In this document: in pieces, positions 10,810 through 21,491 of the stretch
How positions within the stretch are numbered: position 1 is the stretch's first letter
Layout of the letters: every line of letters starts with the position of its first letter
From: Apiotrichum sp. Y4204
Lineage: Eukaryota; Basidiomycota; Tremellomycetes; Trichosporonales; Trichosporonaceae
Direction: 5' to 3'
Length of the DNA stretch: 64,000 nucleotides
Assembly: GCA_025531455.1 (NCBI GenBank)
Contig: JAMYHL010000119.1
Span: 1 to 64,000 of the forward strand
Position numbers and translations under genes: made by a program
Notes under the pieces: generated by a model
The model's database searches: none
What the model saw: only the letters and a program-made list of their open reading frames with translations
Told to the model about the DNA's origin: nothing

Positions 10810-11860
10810 ATGGACCATCGATCTGAGAAGTTTGCTGTGGCCGGGAAGCGCCATATTCCGCTACCAGCCGAACTTGTTCTCCACTCAATCTCTCAACTTG
10901 ATCCCGAAACGGATAGAGCGTCTCTCAAGGCATGTCTTCTGGTCAATTCGGTCTTCTGGGACGCCGCAGCCCGAGTTCTGTATCGCCGCATCGAAGTTAA
11001 CCAGCCGCAAATCTCCCTGCTTTTGGCCGCGGATCGTCCCCACGGTTCTGCTGCCCGGTCCCAGGCGGGTGGAAAACGTCTTAGTGATCGTGCTCGTAAA
11101 GCGTTCTCTTACATCCGTACGATGCACATCCATGGGCCACTGGCGCACGGAGATTTGCGGTCACTCTGGGCAAGTGCGTTGCCGGGCGTAGCTCTATTTC
11201 CCAATGTCACCCAACTGCGTCTGCAAGACAACCTGGCATGCTGTCCTTCTGGTTACGACCCCATCCCCGACACCAGCCCGCCCAGCACTGTCACCGTTTT
11301 CAATCAACCCGACGTTTGCGCCGAAGGCTGCCACAGCTGGGAACAGGCGACATATCTTTGCCCAAACATGGGGGCTGCCTGGTGCCATTCCAGCTGTCTT
11401 GAGTACGTCATTTGGAATATCAAGCTACCACGTTCCCTACGTTGGAGGCAGCTACGCGTTTTTGAGGAAAAGCTGCACCTCATTGTGAACGGAACTCGGA
11501 CCTTTTCATCTTGGGACAGCAAATTGCTCAAACACGCCGAAGCCGCCGCCGCGACACACCATTGCGACCGCCCTCCTGCCGTCCAGGTCTCCTTGCAGAC
11601 GGACAGGACAATGGAGAGCATTTTAAAAGTTCTCGCAGAAGAGGACACTCCATGGTTCCCGACGCCGGGCGCCATGATTGAATTTGATGTTTATCATGAG
11701 GGCCAAGAGCACGACTGTCCCTCGTGTCGCATATGCAGTGAGCCTTTGTGGAACTAGCGGAACGATCATGCTTACACCAGAACAACGATGGACTGGGGAG
11801 ATTGCCCCCAGTAAGCACGCCTACGCATTCAGCAGCGAGTATCACAGACTATACGAATGA
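10810..11860 (+). CDS. F-box-like protein (tandem copy 1)
   Basis: Two exons (10810-11737, 11781-11860) give 335 residues. The N-terminus has an F-box-like motif (LPAELVLHSISQLDPETD, then LKACLLVNSVFWDAAARVL), which in that family binds Skp1 and recruits substrates to SCF ubiquitin ligase. The rest is a family-specific region with LFPNVTQLRL and a C-terminal CPSCRIC motif split by the intron. The paralogue at 12649-13721 has the same intron position, the same DCPSC/NCPSC ending and matching residues throughout, so the two arose by tandem duplication. After the intron the copies diverge except for QxWTG and HRL. SCF function is inferred from the motif. The intron contains the in-frame stop that would otherwise end the protein at 11757. 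Confidence 0.75.
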
Positions 11861-12648
11861 GGGTGTACCAGCTGGTCTGTTGAATACAGTCCATCCGGCG
11901 CCGTCGTCCGCGCCGTCGCTCGCACAGTTACTCGTTCGCACGTTCCTTCGCTCCTCGCTGCTCGCGCCGTCACTCCTTTATGCTATATAGGCTTTCTTCT
12001 TTGCTCATTACCCTTATGCACCCGACCCTATCACCGTCGTTCGGCAGTGTCATTCTGCCGGGCTTACGTCCTCATCACCGTCGCGACCGAAGACTTAGCT
12101 CTCAGTTCCTCCAGCGAGGATCAACTGCGAGGACCCGCACTGGAACGTAACGTGTGGAGCCCATAGTCTCACGCTGTCGCTCTGGAATTCTCTCTGCAGG
12201 TCCCACGTTCCGAACTGTGCCCAGGCGCCCAGGCTTGACCTCTGAGCTGCCTTCTTGACCAGGGTAACCTGGACCTCTGCGAGCAGGTATTCTGAGGAGA
12301 ACGAGATAAATATCGTTTGGGAGACTGTGTGACTGCTGTTGCTCTTGTCGGAGTAAGGTTCAAATTGCTGGTTCTGAAACAGGTTTTGGGTTTTGCGACA
12401 TCTCAAAGTCCGTGACAAGAGGCAGGAACCACTCAAAGAATGCTCGCAGCTTGTTTCTCCCTTTCGCTACAGTACCAACTGTGCGGTGTAAAACCCGTGG
12501 TGTAGCACGTGATGTGTGGCCTGTTCTTGACAACCTGAAGTCATATCATTCGCAAACATGGCCAACGGCCGATCGCAACTTGACTTGCAATCTCTCTCTA
12601 TCCTACTCTGCCTCCACTTACTCTTCTGGATTGAACCAAGTGGACCGT
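11861..12648. other. Intergenic region between F-box-like paralogues
   Basis: It contains CGTCGCTCGC-type words near 11905-11965, a TATATAGG at about 11985, and a minus-strand open frame at 12095-12436. That frame has a protein-like stretch (SEYLLAEVQVTLVKKAAQ, then FGTWDLQREFQ) and may be a fragment of another gene, but no start, splice partner or family could be supported. The right part is the promoter and leader of the second F-box-like gene. Confidence 0.4.
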
Positions 12649-13721
12649 ATGGGGTCCGCCGCGAATGACGACCAACTCGCTTCAAGACTCCCCGTGGAGC
12701 TTGTACATCAAGTGATCTCCCACCTGGATCCCATAAGGGACAGGAGCTCCCTTCACACATGCCTCCTGGTTAGCACCGTCTTCTGGGAGGTCGCGGCCCA
12801 AGCCATGTATCGAGACGTTGAGGTCAACCAGGCAACGTTTGCTCTACTCGCTTCAGCTGGACGACCCCACAAGACTCGTATTACCTCTCAGTGGCGGGAC
12901 CACTTTGGAGACCTTACCGAAGTCACGGCCCACGGGAAACCGAGCGACCGCGCTCGCAGAGCTTTCACATTCATCCATTCGATGTCCATCCTGGCCCCGC
13001 TAGCCCATACCGACTTCCGGCTGCTTTGGGAAATCGCTATTCCAGGCATCCCCCTCTTTCCCAATGTGACGCAGTTGCGTCTCCGAGACAGACTCTGCTG
13101 GTTTCCGTTCGTTTACAAGACTATCCCCGACACTACTCCGCCCGACAACGTTATGATCTTCAACCGACCGGACGTATGCACAGAAGGCTTTTACAGTGGG
13201 GACCAAGCAACGCTCATAGCTCCAAAAATGGGGTCAGTTTGGCGCCATTCCGCTGGCTTTCTCGACTTTGGCTGTGTTGTCAATCCAGCGCTCCATTGGC
13301 GACACCTTCGCGCTTTTGACGAAAGTTTGCATCTCGTGATAGGTGGTTCTGGTGCCTTCCCGCACTGCGAGGAAGCATTGTCCGTTATGGCCCAAGACGT
13401 CGCAGAGACATACAACTGCGCGCAGGCTCCCCCCGTCAAGATCACCTTGCAGACAAACATACCCCAGGAGGAGATTCTTGCAGCGCTGGCGCAGAATGAG
13501 AATCAAACGCCCTGGGTCCCTACACGTGATTCAATGTTTGAGCTCGATGTGTATCATGACGACCAAGTGGACAATTGTCCCTCCTGCCGCATATGCCGTA
13601 AGCTCTGTTGCCTTAGGGCAGTAAAACAATCACGCTGACTTCAGAGCAACAGTGGACTGGGCCGCAAGCATGGAGTCCAGAAAAGCAAGCTGCGCTCGCC
13701 AATGACAATCACAGACTGTAA
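12649..13721 (+). CDS. F-box-like protein (tandem copy 2)
   Basis: Two exons (12649-13597, 13645-13721) give 341 residues. The F-box-like start is LPVELVHQVISHLDPIRD, then LHTCLLVSTVFWEVAAQAMY. The middle mirrors the upstream copy (LFPNVTQLRLRD, PPDNVMIFNRPDVC) and the end is NCPSCRIC, followed by an intron and QQQWTG. The frame is open 79 codons further upstream, but the ATG at 12649 (MGSAANDDQ) was chosen because it places the F-box at the N-terminus as in copy 1. Compared with copy 1 it carries an insertion after about residue 75 (SQWRDHFGDLTEVTAHG). The duplication and the lack of frame breaks suggest both copies are functional. Confidence 0.75.
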
Positions 13722-15435
13722 TGTACCGATAAAGAATCTAATGCATCTTTCTTTGTTGGTGGAAATTTCTCCAGCCTCTCGCTGCTGCATTTTGCCAGGA
13801 TAAGGGCGCCTGTAGAGCCCGAAACGACAATGCGACGCCCAATCTGGCGATACTCCAGATAACACTCAGTTAGAATTGTGTTGTGTTGTATTGATCCCCA
13901 CCGCTTCGTGTTCGAGACCCGTTCCCCCAGGTACGACGTTCCAATTGGTGCCATCGCTCGGGCCTGGATGTAAGTAACGTTGAAGAAGCTTGGCGACTGT
14001 TTCGTGGGGCTCTCGACAATCATTGTCGCTCCGAGGACAGTGACCCCATGTTTTGTACACTATCCTCGCCGTCACCTTCACCTGATATCCCTTCTGGACT
14101 TTCTAGACTGCGTTGCTCACTGAACATCAATCGGGTTCCGATGGCATAAATCCTGAGAGTGTTCAGATGGAAACGTCAAGGCTCTGATATCGCTCCTAGG
14201 CATAGTTCAAAACGCAGACCCCGAGTAACGTTCGAGAGGGGTCTGAGCACATGATTCGACAAAAACAACGTTGAGCAGGAGGGCGGGTGCGATTGTGAGC
14301 GTCTGGTAAGCCTTGAAATGGACTTTTCGAGGGCGCTACGCCAACATCCGGGCATGTCTTCATCTCACGGCCTTAAGGCGGCTTGCTCCGCCGGGCAGAC
14401 GAGCAAGCGAATACCAAGGCGAGTTGGCCCACTTGACGGACGACACGGACGCCTTCTTTAGAGGAACCAGGCTATGTTTGTAGAGTAAGCCCGATTGGTT
14501 GCGTCGGTGGAGCCCTTAAGGGCTGGAGCCGCAGTGTCGCGGGGTACGCGTGCGTATCGTTCAGGAGAGGAGGACGTCCAGCTAGATTGTGACAAATCAA
14601 GTCTGTAGTTACGTGTCCGCCTGTGAAGGGGGCGGGGCGAGGACTGCAATGGTAGGATGGGGCGGTAACCTACATGTAGTGAGTCGCAGTAAAGTGCCGC
14701 CGCCGTACATACACCTGTGACTGTCTGCAAGTTCAATCGACGATCAGCAGAAGAGGGGATCAAGGAGCGTTCCCCAGCAAGGTATGCTTCAGTAGCTCTC
14801 TGCTAAGACCAGCAGTGTGCGATGGCACAAACATCACCGAACTTCCACCAGCAGGAGACTTCACCAGCAGGAGACTTGTGGGCACATGACTAGCTACGGT
14901 CCCGGACATGACAGCATGTTCACCGCCGGCGGTAAATGAAACCGACCATGACCAAGAGTGGGCCGGCTACCTATGTAACTTGCGCCTCGACCATGTCAAT
15001 GTCCGAAGATGCGCGTTCTGGAAACTGAGTCGCTGTGCGACCTTGATCGTGCCGACTTCCCATCGCGATTTGGGACCATGTCACAGGGGTTCATACTGTA
15101 GAGCCTGAGGCGCGTCCTTCATGTGCATTCTACCACCCGGCATCCCCAATGAAGGCCCTCGAACTGGAAAGGGGTGTACATGAGTGGCGTTAGTCTCAGT
15201 ACAAGAAGACTGACTGGTGTACATGCGCCACACGCGAAAAATACCGGATCTGATCAGATTCACTGATCCCCCCTGGAATGAGATGGGGACATGTGGATGA
15301 TTTATGCAGACGGCAATATAGGTGGCGAGCGAATATCGACAACGGTAGAGATCTAGAATGCTTTCTCAGCTGCAGTCCCTGGTGTCTAACATTCGTCCTT
15401 GCCCATTGCGTTTTGTGGCGCACTATGGAGATCCA
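13722..15435. other. Intergenic region without a supported gene
   Basis: No open frame here has convincing composition. A short tandem duplication of CACCAGCAGGAGACTT is present at about 14846-14877. The stretch lies between the 3' ends of the second F-box-like gene and the CYTH-like gene. Confidence 0.5.
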
Positions 15436-16341
15436 TTAGTAGCGGTCCATAATAAGCTGGGTCTTGAGTGCGTCCTCAGGAATGAACCAGCCCTTCTCCT
15501 CGAGGAACGCAACGAGATCCTTCTGCTTGGACTCGGCGTGCTCGCGGCTGTCGGTCTTGAAGCTCGCCTCAACGAGGTACTGTTTGCCCTTGCCCTCGGG
15601 CCCGCGGATGGGCCAGACGTCAATGTCGAGCTCGAGGGGCTTGCCGTCCTCGTCCTTGCCGAAGAATCCGCTCGAACGCCGCGAGTAAACTGGGCCGTAG
15701 ATCCGCGATTTCGACAGTGTGTCGGAGCCCCAACCCTTGCTCTCCCAGTCGTCGAATTTGCCGGGAGCCTCACGGATGAGCAACTTGCGCGAATGCCGGA
15801 GACCAGGGAGCTCCATCTTCTTGTGGCCCTTGTTCTTGACCGACTTCTTGAGCGAAAGACTGAGTGTGAACTTGGCGTATCCCCACTCGATCTGCGCTTC
15901 GTAGTTGTCGTCCTTGGCAGCGAATCCATCCTTGGCAGCCTGCTTGAGAACCGCCTCGATTCCGTCCGGGCCATCCTTGATCGGATAGCGCTTCTTGTAC
16001 GTGAGGTCCCACTCGTCCTCACCCTCGGGCTTGCGGATGCGCGGAGACCAGAGGTGGTCGTACAGCTCCTTGTCGTCGGTATCGATGTACTGGACGTGTA
16101 GCTTGCGGACATCGGGACCCATGTCGAAGGCGGAGAGCACCGTCGAGGTGAGCTTGTGATCGGGACCGAGAACCATTTCAGGATTGAGCAGCGCCTTGAC
16201 CTCGTAGTCGGGCTTGAGGTGGTCGTGCCCCTTGTGGCCCTTGCCCTTGCGTACAGAAGCATCGAAAGGGGCTTGCTCATCGCGGGCGTCTGCGACGCTC
16301 GCCCCGAGCACGATTGCGAAGAGAATAGGAGATAGGCGCAT
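15436..16341 (-). CDS. Secreted CYTH-like (triphosphate-tunnel fold) protein
   Basis: A single exon encodes 301 residues. A signal peptide (MRLSPILFAIVLGASVADA) is followed by a charged Gly/His/Lys linker and a domain with the strand pattern of the CYTH/triphosphate tunnel family. The matching pieces are YEVKALL (46-52), VQYIDTDDKELYDHLWSPRI (83-102, like the family's QxYfDTpd..L), WDLTYKKRY (111-119), YEAQIEWG (147-154), LELDIDVWPI (236-245) and LVEASF (256-261). Family members bind triphosphate or nucleotide groups through Lys/Arg/Glu residues inside an eight-strand tunnel. The first ExExK motif is degenerate here. Export of such a domain is unusual, since known members are cytosolic or membrane-tethered. 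The assignment is motif-based and no substrate can be proposed. Confidence 0.6.
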   Translation of the reverse strand: MRLSPILFAIVLGASVADARDEQAPFDASVRKGKGHKGHDHLKPDYEVKALLNPEMVLGPDHKLTSTVLSAFDMGPDVRKLHVQYIDTDDKELYDHLWSPRIRKPEGEDEWDLTYKKRYPIKDGPDGIEAVLKQAAKDGFAAKDDNYEAQIEWGYAKFTLSLSLKKSVKNKGHKKMELPGLRHSRKLLIREAPGKFDDWESKGWGSDTLSKSRIYGPVYSRRSSGFFGKDEDGKPLELDIDVWPIRGPEGKGKQYLVEASFKTDSREHAESKQKDLVAFLEEKGWFIPEDALKTQLIMDRY

Positions 16342-17505
16342 GTCGCCGAAAGACGTCGATGGGGAGATGGAGACTGTGCGGGGTTGTCGATTTGCAAACT
16401 TGGGACAAAATGCTGAGTGTCAAGTCGCAGACGGAGGATGCAAAGGGGGTGGAGATGAGTCGAGTGTGTGGAGCAGAGTGGTGAGTGGAGTGTGAAAAGA
16501 GTGAGCGAGATGGCTGTGAACATGCAGGCAAATGAGAGTGAGAGGGTGCCAAGAATGACGTCAGAAGGAACAAAAGTGTTCAAAAGCAGGGGTTAACATC
16601 GAGGTCATCGAGGTCACTGATGGCCGCATTGTTGTTTGTGTGCTTTGCAGCAACGTCGCAGCAATGTGCAAAGCATACGTCTGGTCGAGACTCTCGGATT
16701 TCCGAATGCTGTTCATCGTTACACACTCTCTGCCTCCGAAGATCAGTCCTTTCTCCGGCTGACGACTTACTCAAAAGCAACCTGGGAACATCCATCGAGC
16801 AGATTGGTCTGGAGGTATCAGAACAGCGACAGCAGTGTGTCTCAGTGACCTTGGCATCCTCGAAGGTACGCAGCTCTCACAGCGAATAGACGACATGGGA
16901 TGTTTGCCAAGTTGAAGTGACGCACCTCGAAAGAAAAGAGTCCGGCGCCAAGAGTATGAACCTGAGCTGTTCTTTCAAGTTCGAAGGACTGTTGCAAGAA
17001 TGAGTAAGGAGGCGGGATGGATGATGCTTCGAGACGCGCGCAATAATACTGATAGCTATGAGAGCGACGCACAGGCCGTCCACTGCGGCGGCGGAGAGGG
17101 CGACGCACGGATCGTCACACCAAGGACAGTGATAACAGACGAGATTTGCTCAAGTATCCGCTCGTCACTGAACCATCCGACCACCGCTTGTACCTCGAAG
17201 GACTCTGTAACCTTCGAGACGGTTTACACCAGCAGCTCAACACACTTTTGAAGACGGCAGGGCACCATTCCTTACCATAATCCCCAAGACAAGACAACAA
17301 GAACGACCAGCGCGTACGGTTTACCGGCATACCCTCACAATTGTCAGAGACCATCATCGCCAGCTGGGGATGAGCGCCCACACGAGGTTTGTTGACCAGC
17401 TGGCAATTATACATAACGATACAAAGGTAATATCAACCTAGATGACCCGCGACCCGCGCTGATGGCCAGGCTGAAACCCTCAAGACGGATGTACTGCCCC
17501 ACGGC
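16342..17505. other. Intergenic region without a supported gene
   Basis: The left part is the promoter and leader of the CYTH-like gene (pyrimidine-rich on the coding strand near 16440-16560). The remaining open frames up to 99 codons have no protein-like features. Confidence 0.5.
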
Positions 17506-17945
17506 TTAGTCTGCATCGTCAGTGGTTGACCCCGGCTTTACTGTCAGCGGGGGACTCACTGCGAGAATACTCGACTGCGTCCTCGATGTTGATATGCGCC
17601 CAGCAGACAGTCGGGTCATCCTTCTCGCAACAGCCTTTGTCCGTACATTCCAATCTAATTGTCAGCTCAAAAGTCCAGAGGAGGGGCAATATGGCACAGG
17701 GGATCGCGACAGTAGGGATGATTTACTGATCACTCGACACTCGCGGCCCTCCCCGCTGCGAACACTCACCCAGGAGAGCAGACAAAGTCGGAGTCGTTCA
17801 CCTTGCAGCAGGAGAAGTCGGGGATAAGCTGCGCGGCAAGATCGCAAGTGGGCTGGAACGAGCGCTCGGGGGAGCCGACGACACCGTTGTAAGGGTTGTA
17901 GGGCGAGTCAACCGGTACATCGGTGGAGCTCTGTTTGTTACCCAT
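17506..17945 (-). CDS. Small Cys-rich protein with N-myristoylation signal
   Basis: Three exons (17945-17770, 17654-17560, and a 5-nt terminal exon 17510-17506) give 91 residues. The N-terminus MGNKQSS fits the N-myristoylation consensus (Gly2, Ser6) and there is no signal peptide, so the protein is predicted to sit on the inner face of a membrane. The C-terminal half has eight Cys arranged C..CC..C..C..CC..C (SCCKVND, FVCSPGLECTDKGCCEKDD, TVCW). That pattern recalls secreted knottin-like peptides, which is odd for a cytosolic protein and suggests metal binding or redox chemistry instead. The last exon is the least certain part. No family was recognised. Confidence 0.55.
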
Positions 17946-20900
17946 TGTGATTAGTGAACGTCGGTGGTAGGTCGTGATAAGGAGCGGTATTGATACTGAT
18001 CTGTTTGAACAGGAGGTGCTGAGAGTGGGGATGGAGACTCCCCGGACTGAAATCGTCGATCTTTTATCCTGCCCCGTCAAGTCGGCTCCAGCGACATGAG
18101 CTTTCCCGACGGGGTCCGACGGCACCAGATCATGCCCCATCTGTATGGTTCTCGTTCTCAGCCACTGTCAAGACCTCTCAGGACCCGCCAGGTACGAATC
18201 GCTATGTGTGCTTGATGATGGGCTCGAACGGCAGTGTGCAACTTGTCAGACGAGGAGCTGCAATCGATGAGACGCGCAGCTCCACGCGAGGCACAGTTCT
18301 AACGACACGAAAGCTGTGATAAGATTAAACACCAAGCTTAGGCTAAAACCACAACACCTTTTGCGTAAGCAAATGGCATAATCGAGGCACTGGTCTGGAT
18401 GTTGCGAGGGCGACTGTCTAGAGTGCCAGGCGACATCAGGCTGGGGGAAGGGGTGTTTGGCCGCCCATGTCCAACCTCTCGACTTATCGGAATGTCCAAC
18501 CCTACCTCTTTCTAACTTGACGACCGTCCACGAGGGTGACAGACCGCGGCCACGGCGAGGAACCGGGACGTTTGTGTTGAGTTTGTTCGGTGGTGCTGGG
18601 TTCCGACCGTGAGCTTCTGAAACAACGGTGCACGAAGCTCCGGCATGGACATAAGCAGAAGGACAGCACGGAGGAATACTTCCTCGTTCGATTCGGGTTC
18701 GGGATTTCTGACTTTGACAAGGCATGAGGAACGGCTCCGAATCGCAGACTTAGCAAACGCAACCCGTCGCCACTCCAACTTGGCCCCTGGACAATGTTCC
18801 AATGCATCTCAGAAGACCGACCCTACGCCCGAAGCCTACCTGCACTCTTGAGAGGCATAGTCTCGTTGGTTTCAGCAGGGCAACAGTAAGGAAGCGCTTT
18901 GCCTTGCCGGAACTCTGCGGCGCGTGACTTGGATTCCGAAAGCAATACTGTCTGGTCGAGTGCGGCGAAGCAACCTTGTTCTGTCCCATAGCCGCCCACA
19001 GAGGTGGGGGCTGTCACGCTCATGGGCCATAAGACAAGGACGGCAAGTGCCTCGTCGCCACGGCAGACCGTAGCGATAACCCTACCACCTTTCTCGCGAT
19101 ACGCATCTGTTCATTTGGACTCCACTATGCGATATTCTACGGGCACGGGACAGAACAGGCGCATTACGGTTAGACAGGCACGTGTAGGCACAGTGATACG
19201 CGGTGTGCGAGAACCTGGCTGTTTCAACATGACAAGTGGGTGCAAGTCAAGTCACACCGGCAAGGGCACCCTCTGAGAGATACCACTAGAACACTTCAGG
19301 TCAGAGGGATCGCTACTGGGGGCCTGTAGCGCTCCTGTTATTGTAGCAGTGGGAAGGAGAATCGGCCGCCCATCGTGAGTATAACGAGGCGGTAGGCCGG
19401 CACATTACGACACTGTCACACTTGGTGTCACCTCTCGTGGTCTTGAAACGAGTCGGTGCCGTACTTGTACCTGTCGCATTCCATAAGAATGCCGAAGACA
19501 TGAACTTCGAGCGTTGACGACGCCATATGGAACATTCGGGTGATAATGGTGGAAGCCGTCCGTGGACCCAATGCTAAGGCCAAACGTGCCGGACAGTCCG
19601 CGGGCGGTGAATGCTCCTGGATGACGACTGGGTGGTTTGCGACGGGTGGCAATGGATACGGATTGGGGATGGCACGCGGTATGTGAGCAAAGCCAAGGCC
19701 CTTCTCAACGGGCCTCACAACGACAGCAGCAAGACATTGGACTTCTCGGCCGGCGGCGCTCCCTGTGACGGGACGGTCGAGTGTGGAGCGGCGACGGCTT
19801 AACACGGGTTCTTTCCGCTTGCCCTCCGTCTAACCTCGTATGGCCCTTGTATGACCTTCTGTGCGGTAGTTGCACGGGCGTGCCTTGAGCCGCGCCGTTC
19901 CTCCATGCTGACTGTAGAGGTACGGGGGCTCGGCGAGACAGTCGCCAAGTCCTGATCGCGAGGAGCACTGGTTGCTGTGGAGATTGTCGTGTCGCGGCTG
20001 TCCGGCTGCGCTCGGTACGTTAGACCATTCTCGAACTCAGATGCTGTAAAGATGTGGTGCTATTGGGTTCGGGACAGAAGGGGATTATCGCCCGAGTACG
20101 GCAGTTGGAGGTATTGGGTATATTGGGGTTCACTATGGGAGGCGGCGACCATGCAAGGCTCAGTCATTTCATGTCCCCGGTTTCAGCGAGGGAGTAACTC
20201 CTTGCAAGCTACGTGAGCTTCAGTCTTCACCGCGTTCACAGTGGCCCGAAGAGTGAGCGATGCCCCGCCAACCAAGAGCGGTGGAGCGGCACAGGCTCTG
20301 GTAGTTTCGCAGTTCGAAAGCATTCGATAAATGAGAGGCTGAAGAGGCGGGATATACTGTACCGGGGTGTCACCGTCCTCGGCTGACCCCACTCCCTGGG
20401 GTTAGACCTCCCACAACCACCTGCGCACGCTGAGATCAGTAGAAATAACACTCGTCAGATTCCTTCGGGCGACAATCAGCGCAGAAGGCGCCAGCTGCCA
20501 AGGCAGCATCCTTCCCGAGCCCTGACAACGTACAGTGAATGCAGGAGGTCAGCTGGAAGACTCTTGTGTTATTCCACTCTCCCAAGGTTGGGTGAGTGCA
20601 CCCGCAAACACTGCGTCTCGACGGTCGCTTCATGGATGTGCCCACGCAGACCCAGAGCGCTTCCAACGAGCAACGCAGTGTGCCTCGCACACTTCCGCTT
20701 CAATCGTGGATCATTTGCCCGCCTGCACATGACTTCGCGGCTGGACCGCCAGCCGGCGTGCAATGTAACTCGCGTTGAAGCTTTATGAACAGTTGGAGAT
20801 GTTGGAGAACGCCTGTGACTGGCCGGCATCGCCTACAAGGCCGAAACCTGTTCCGCCCGTTCCCCTCCCAATCAGAAGTCGACCCTCCGACATGTCCGTC

Positions 20901-21491
20901 TCTCTAACGATCTTTTTCTGGCTGTCCTGGGGGATCCCACTGGCTTGGCGTTGACATCCTGACTGCACCGACGACTCATCTGACAGCGGAGAATGTGGGC
21001 CCTGGCGGAGCAATGGAGAATCAGGGCTGGTCGGCCTCATCCGCGGCCCGCGGACCACGGTTGGTAGTGTGCGCCTGCTGGTCTGCCAGCGCTCAATAGT
21101 ATGCGAGGGGGACGCGAAGCTCGCGGCAACACCGCATCCCTGATATCAGATAACGCCGGGCGCCAGACGTGCTGCCGTTTCTTCGGCCGGGGTGCGCGGC
21201 TTTCGGCCATATCGATATCTGGGCTATCTAATAGGCCGTGGCGGTGACATCGCACCCACCAGGTCACGGCGATCAAGATGTCTTTGATTTTCCGGCGTTT
21301 TACTCCTCCCGCCAGACTCTCTTCCACTAGAAAAGTTTTTCTTGTCATTCAGGTCCAGAAAGGGATAGCGTCCTCGATGGGTGCGAGAACACGCAGGCCG
21401 GAGATCAACAGTGCTGAAGAGGGCGAGAGGAAATGTGTATAAGGTCGGCTGTTCTCAGATTTGACTGCTCACGACCTACTAACTTATCGGC
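17946..21491. other. 3.5-kb gene-poor stretch
   Basis: No supported gene was found. Open frames such as those at 18246-18725, 19428-19805 and 21037-21348 (all minus) are low-complexity or lack start and splice context. A plus-strand frame at 19611-19802 has a somewhat protein-like sequence (DDDWVVCDGWQWIRIGDGTR) but no partners. It may hold decayed gene fragments. Confidence 0.45.
21438..21443 (+). promoter_or_regulatory. TATA box of heme peroxidase gene
   Basis: TATAAG lies 49-54 nt upstream of the peroxidase ATG at 21492. Confidence 0.45.

Noticed and set aside
15358..16101. A 247-codon plus-strand open frame
   Set aside because: It lies antisense to the CYTH-like gene, which has a signal peptide and fold motifs. 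GC-rich third positions keep the opposite strand open.
15423..16583. A 386-codon minus-strand frame over the CYTH-like gene
   Set aside because: It is a +1 shadow of the same gene, Ser/Arg-rich and without motifs.
21037..21348. A 103-codon minus-strand frame upstream of the peroxidase
   Set aside because: No homology-like motif, and it lies in a gene-poor stretch with many equal-length random frames.
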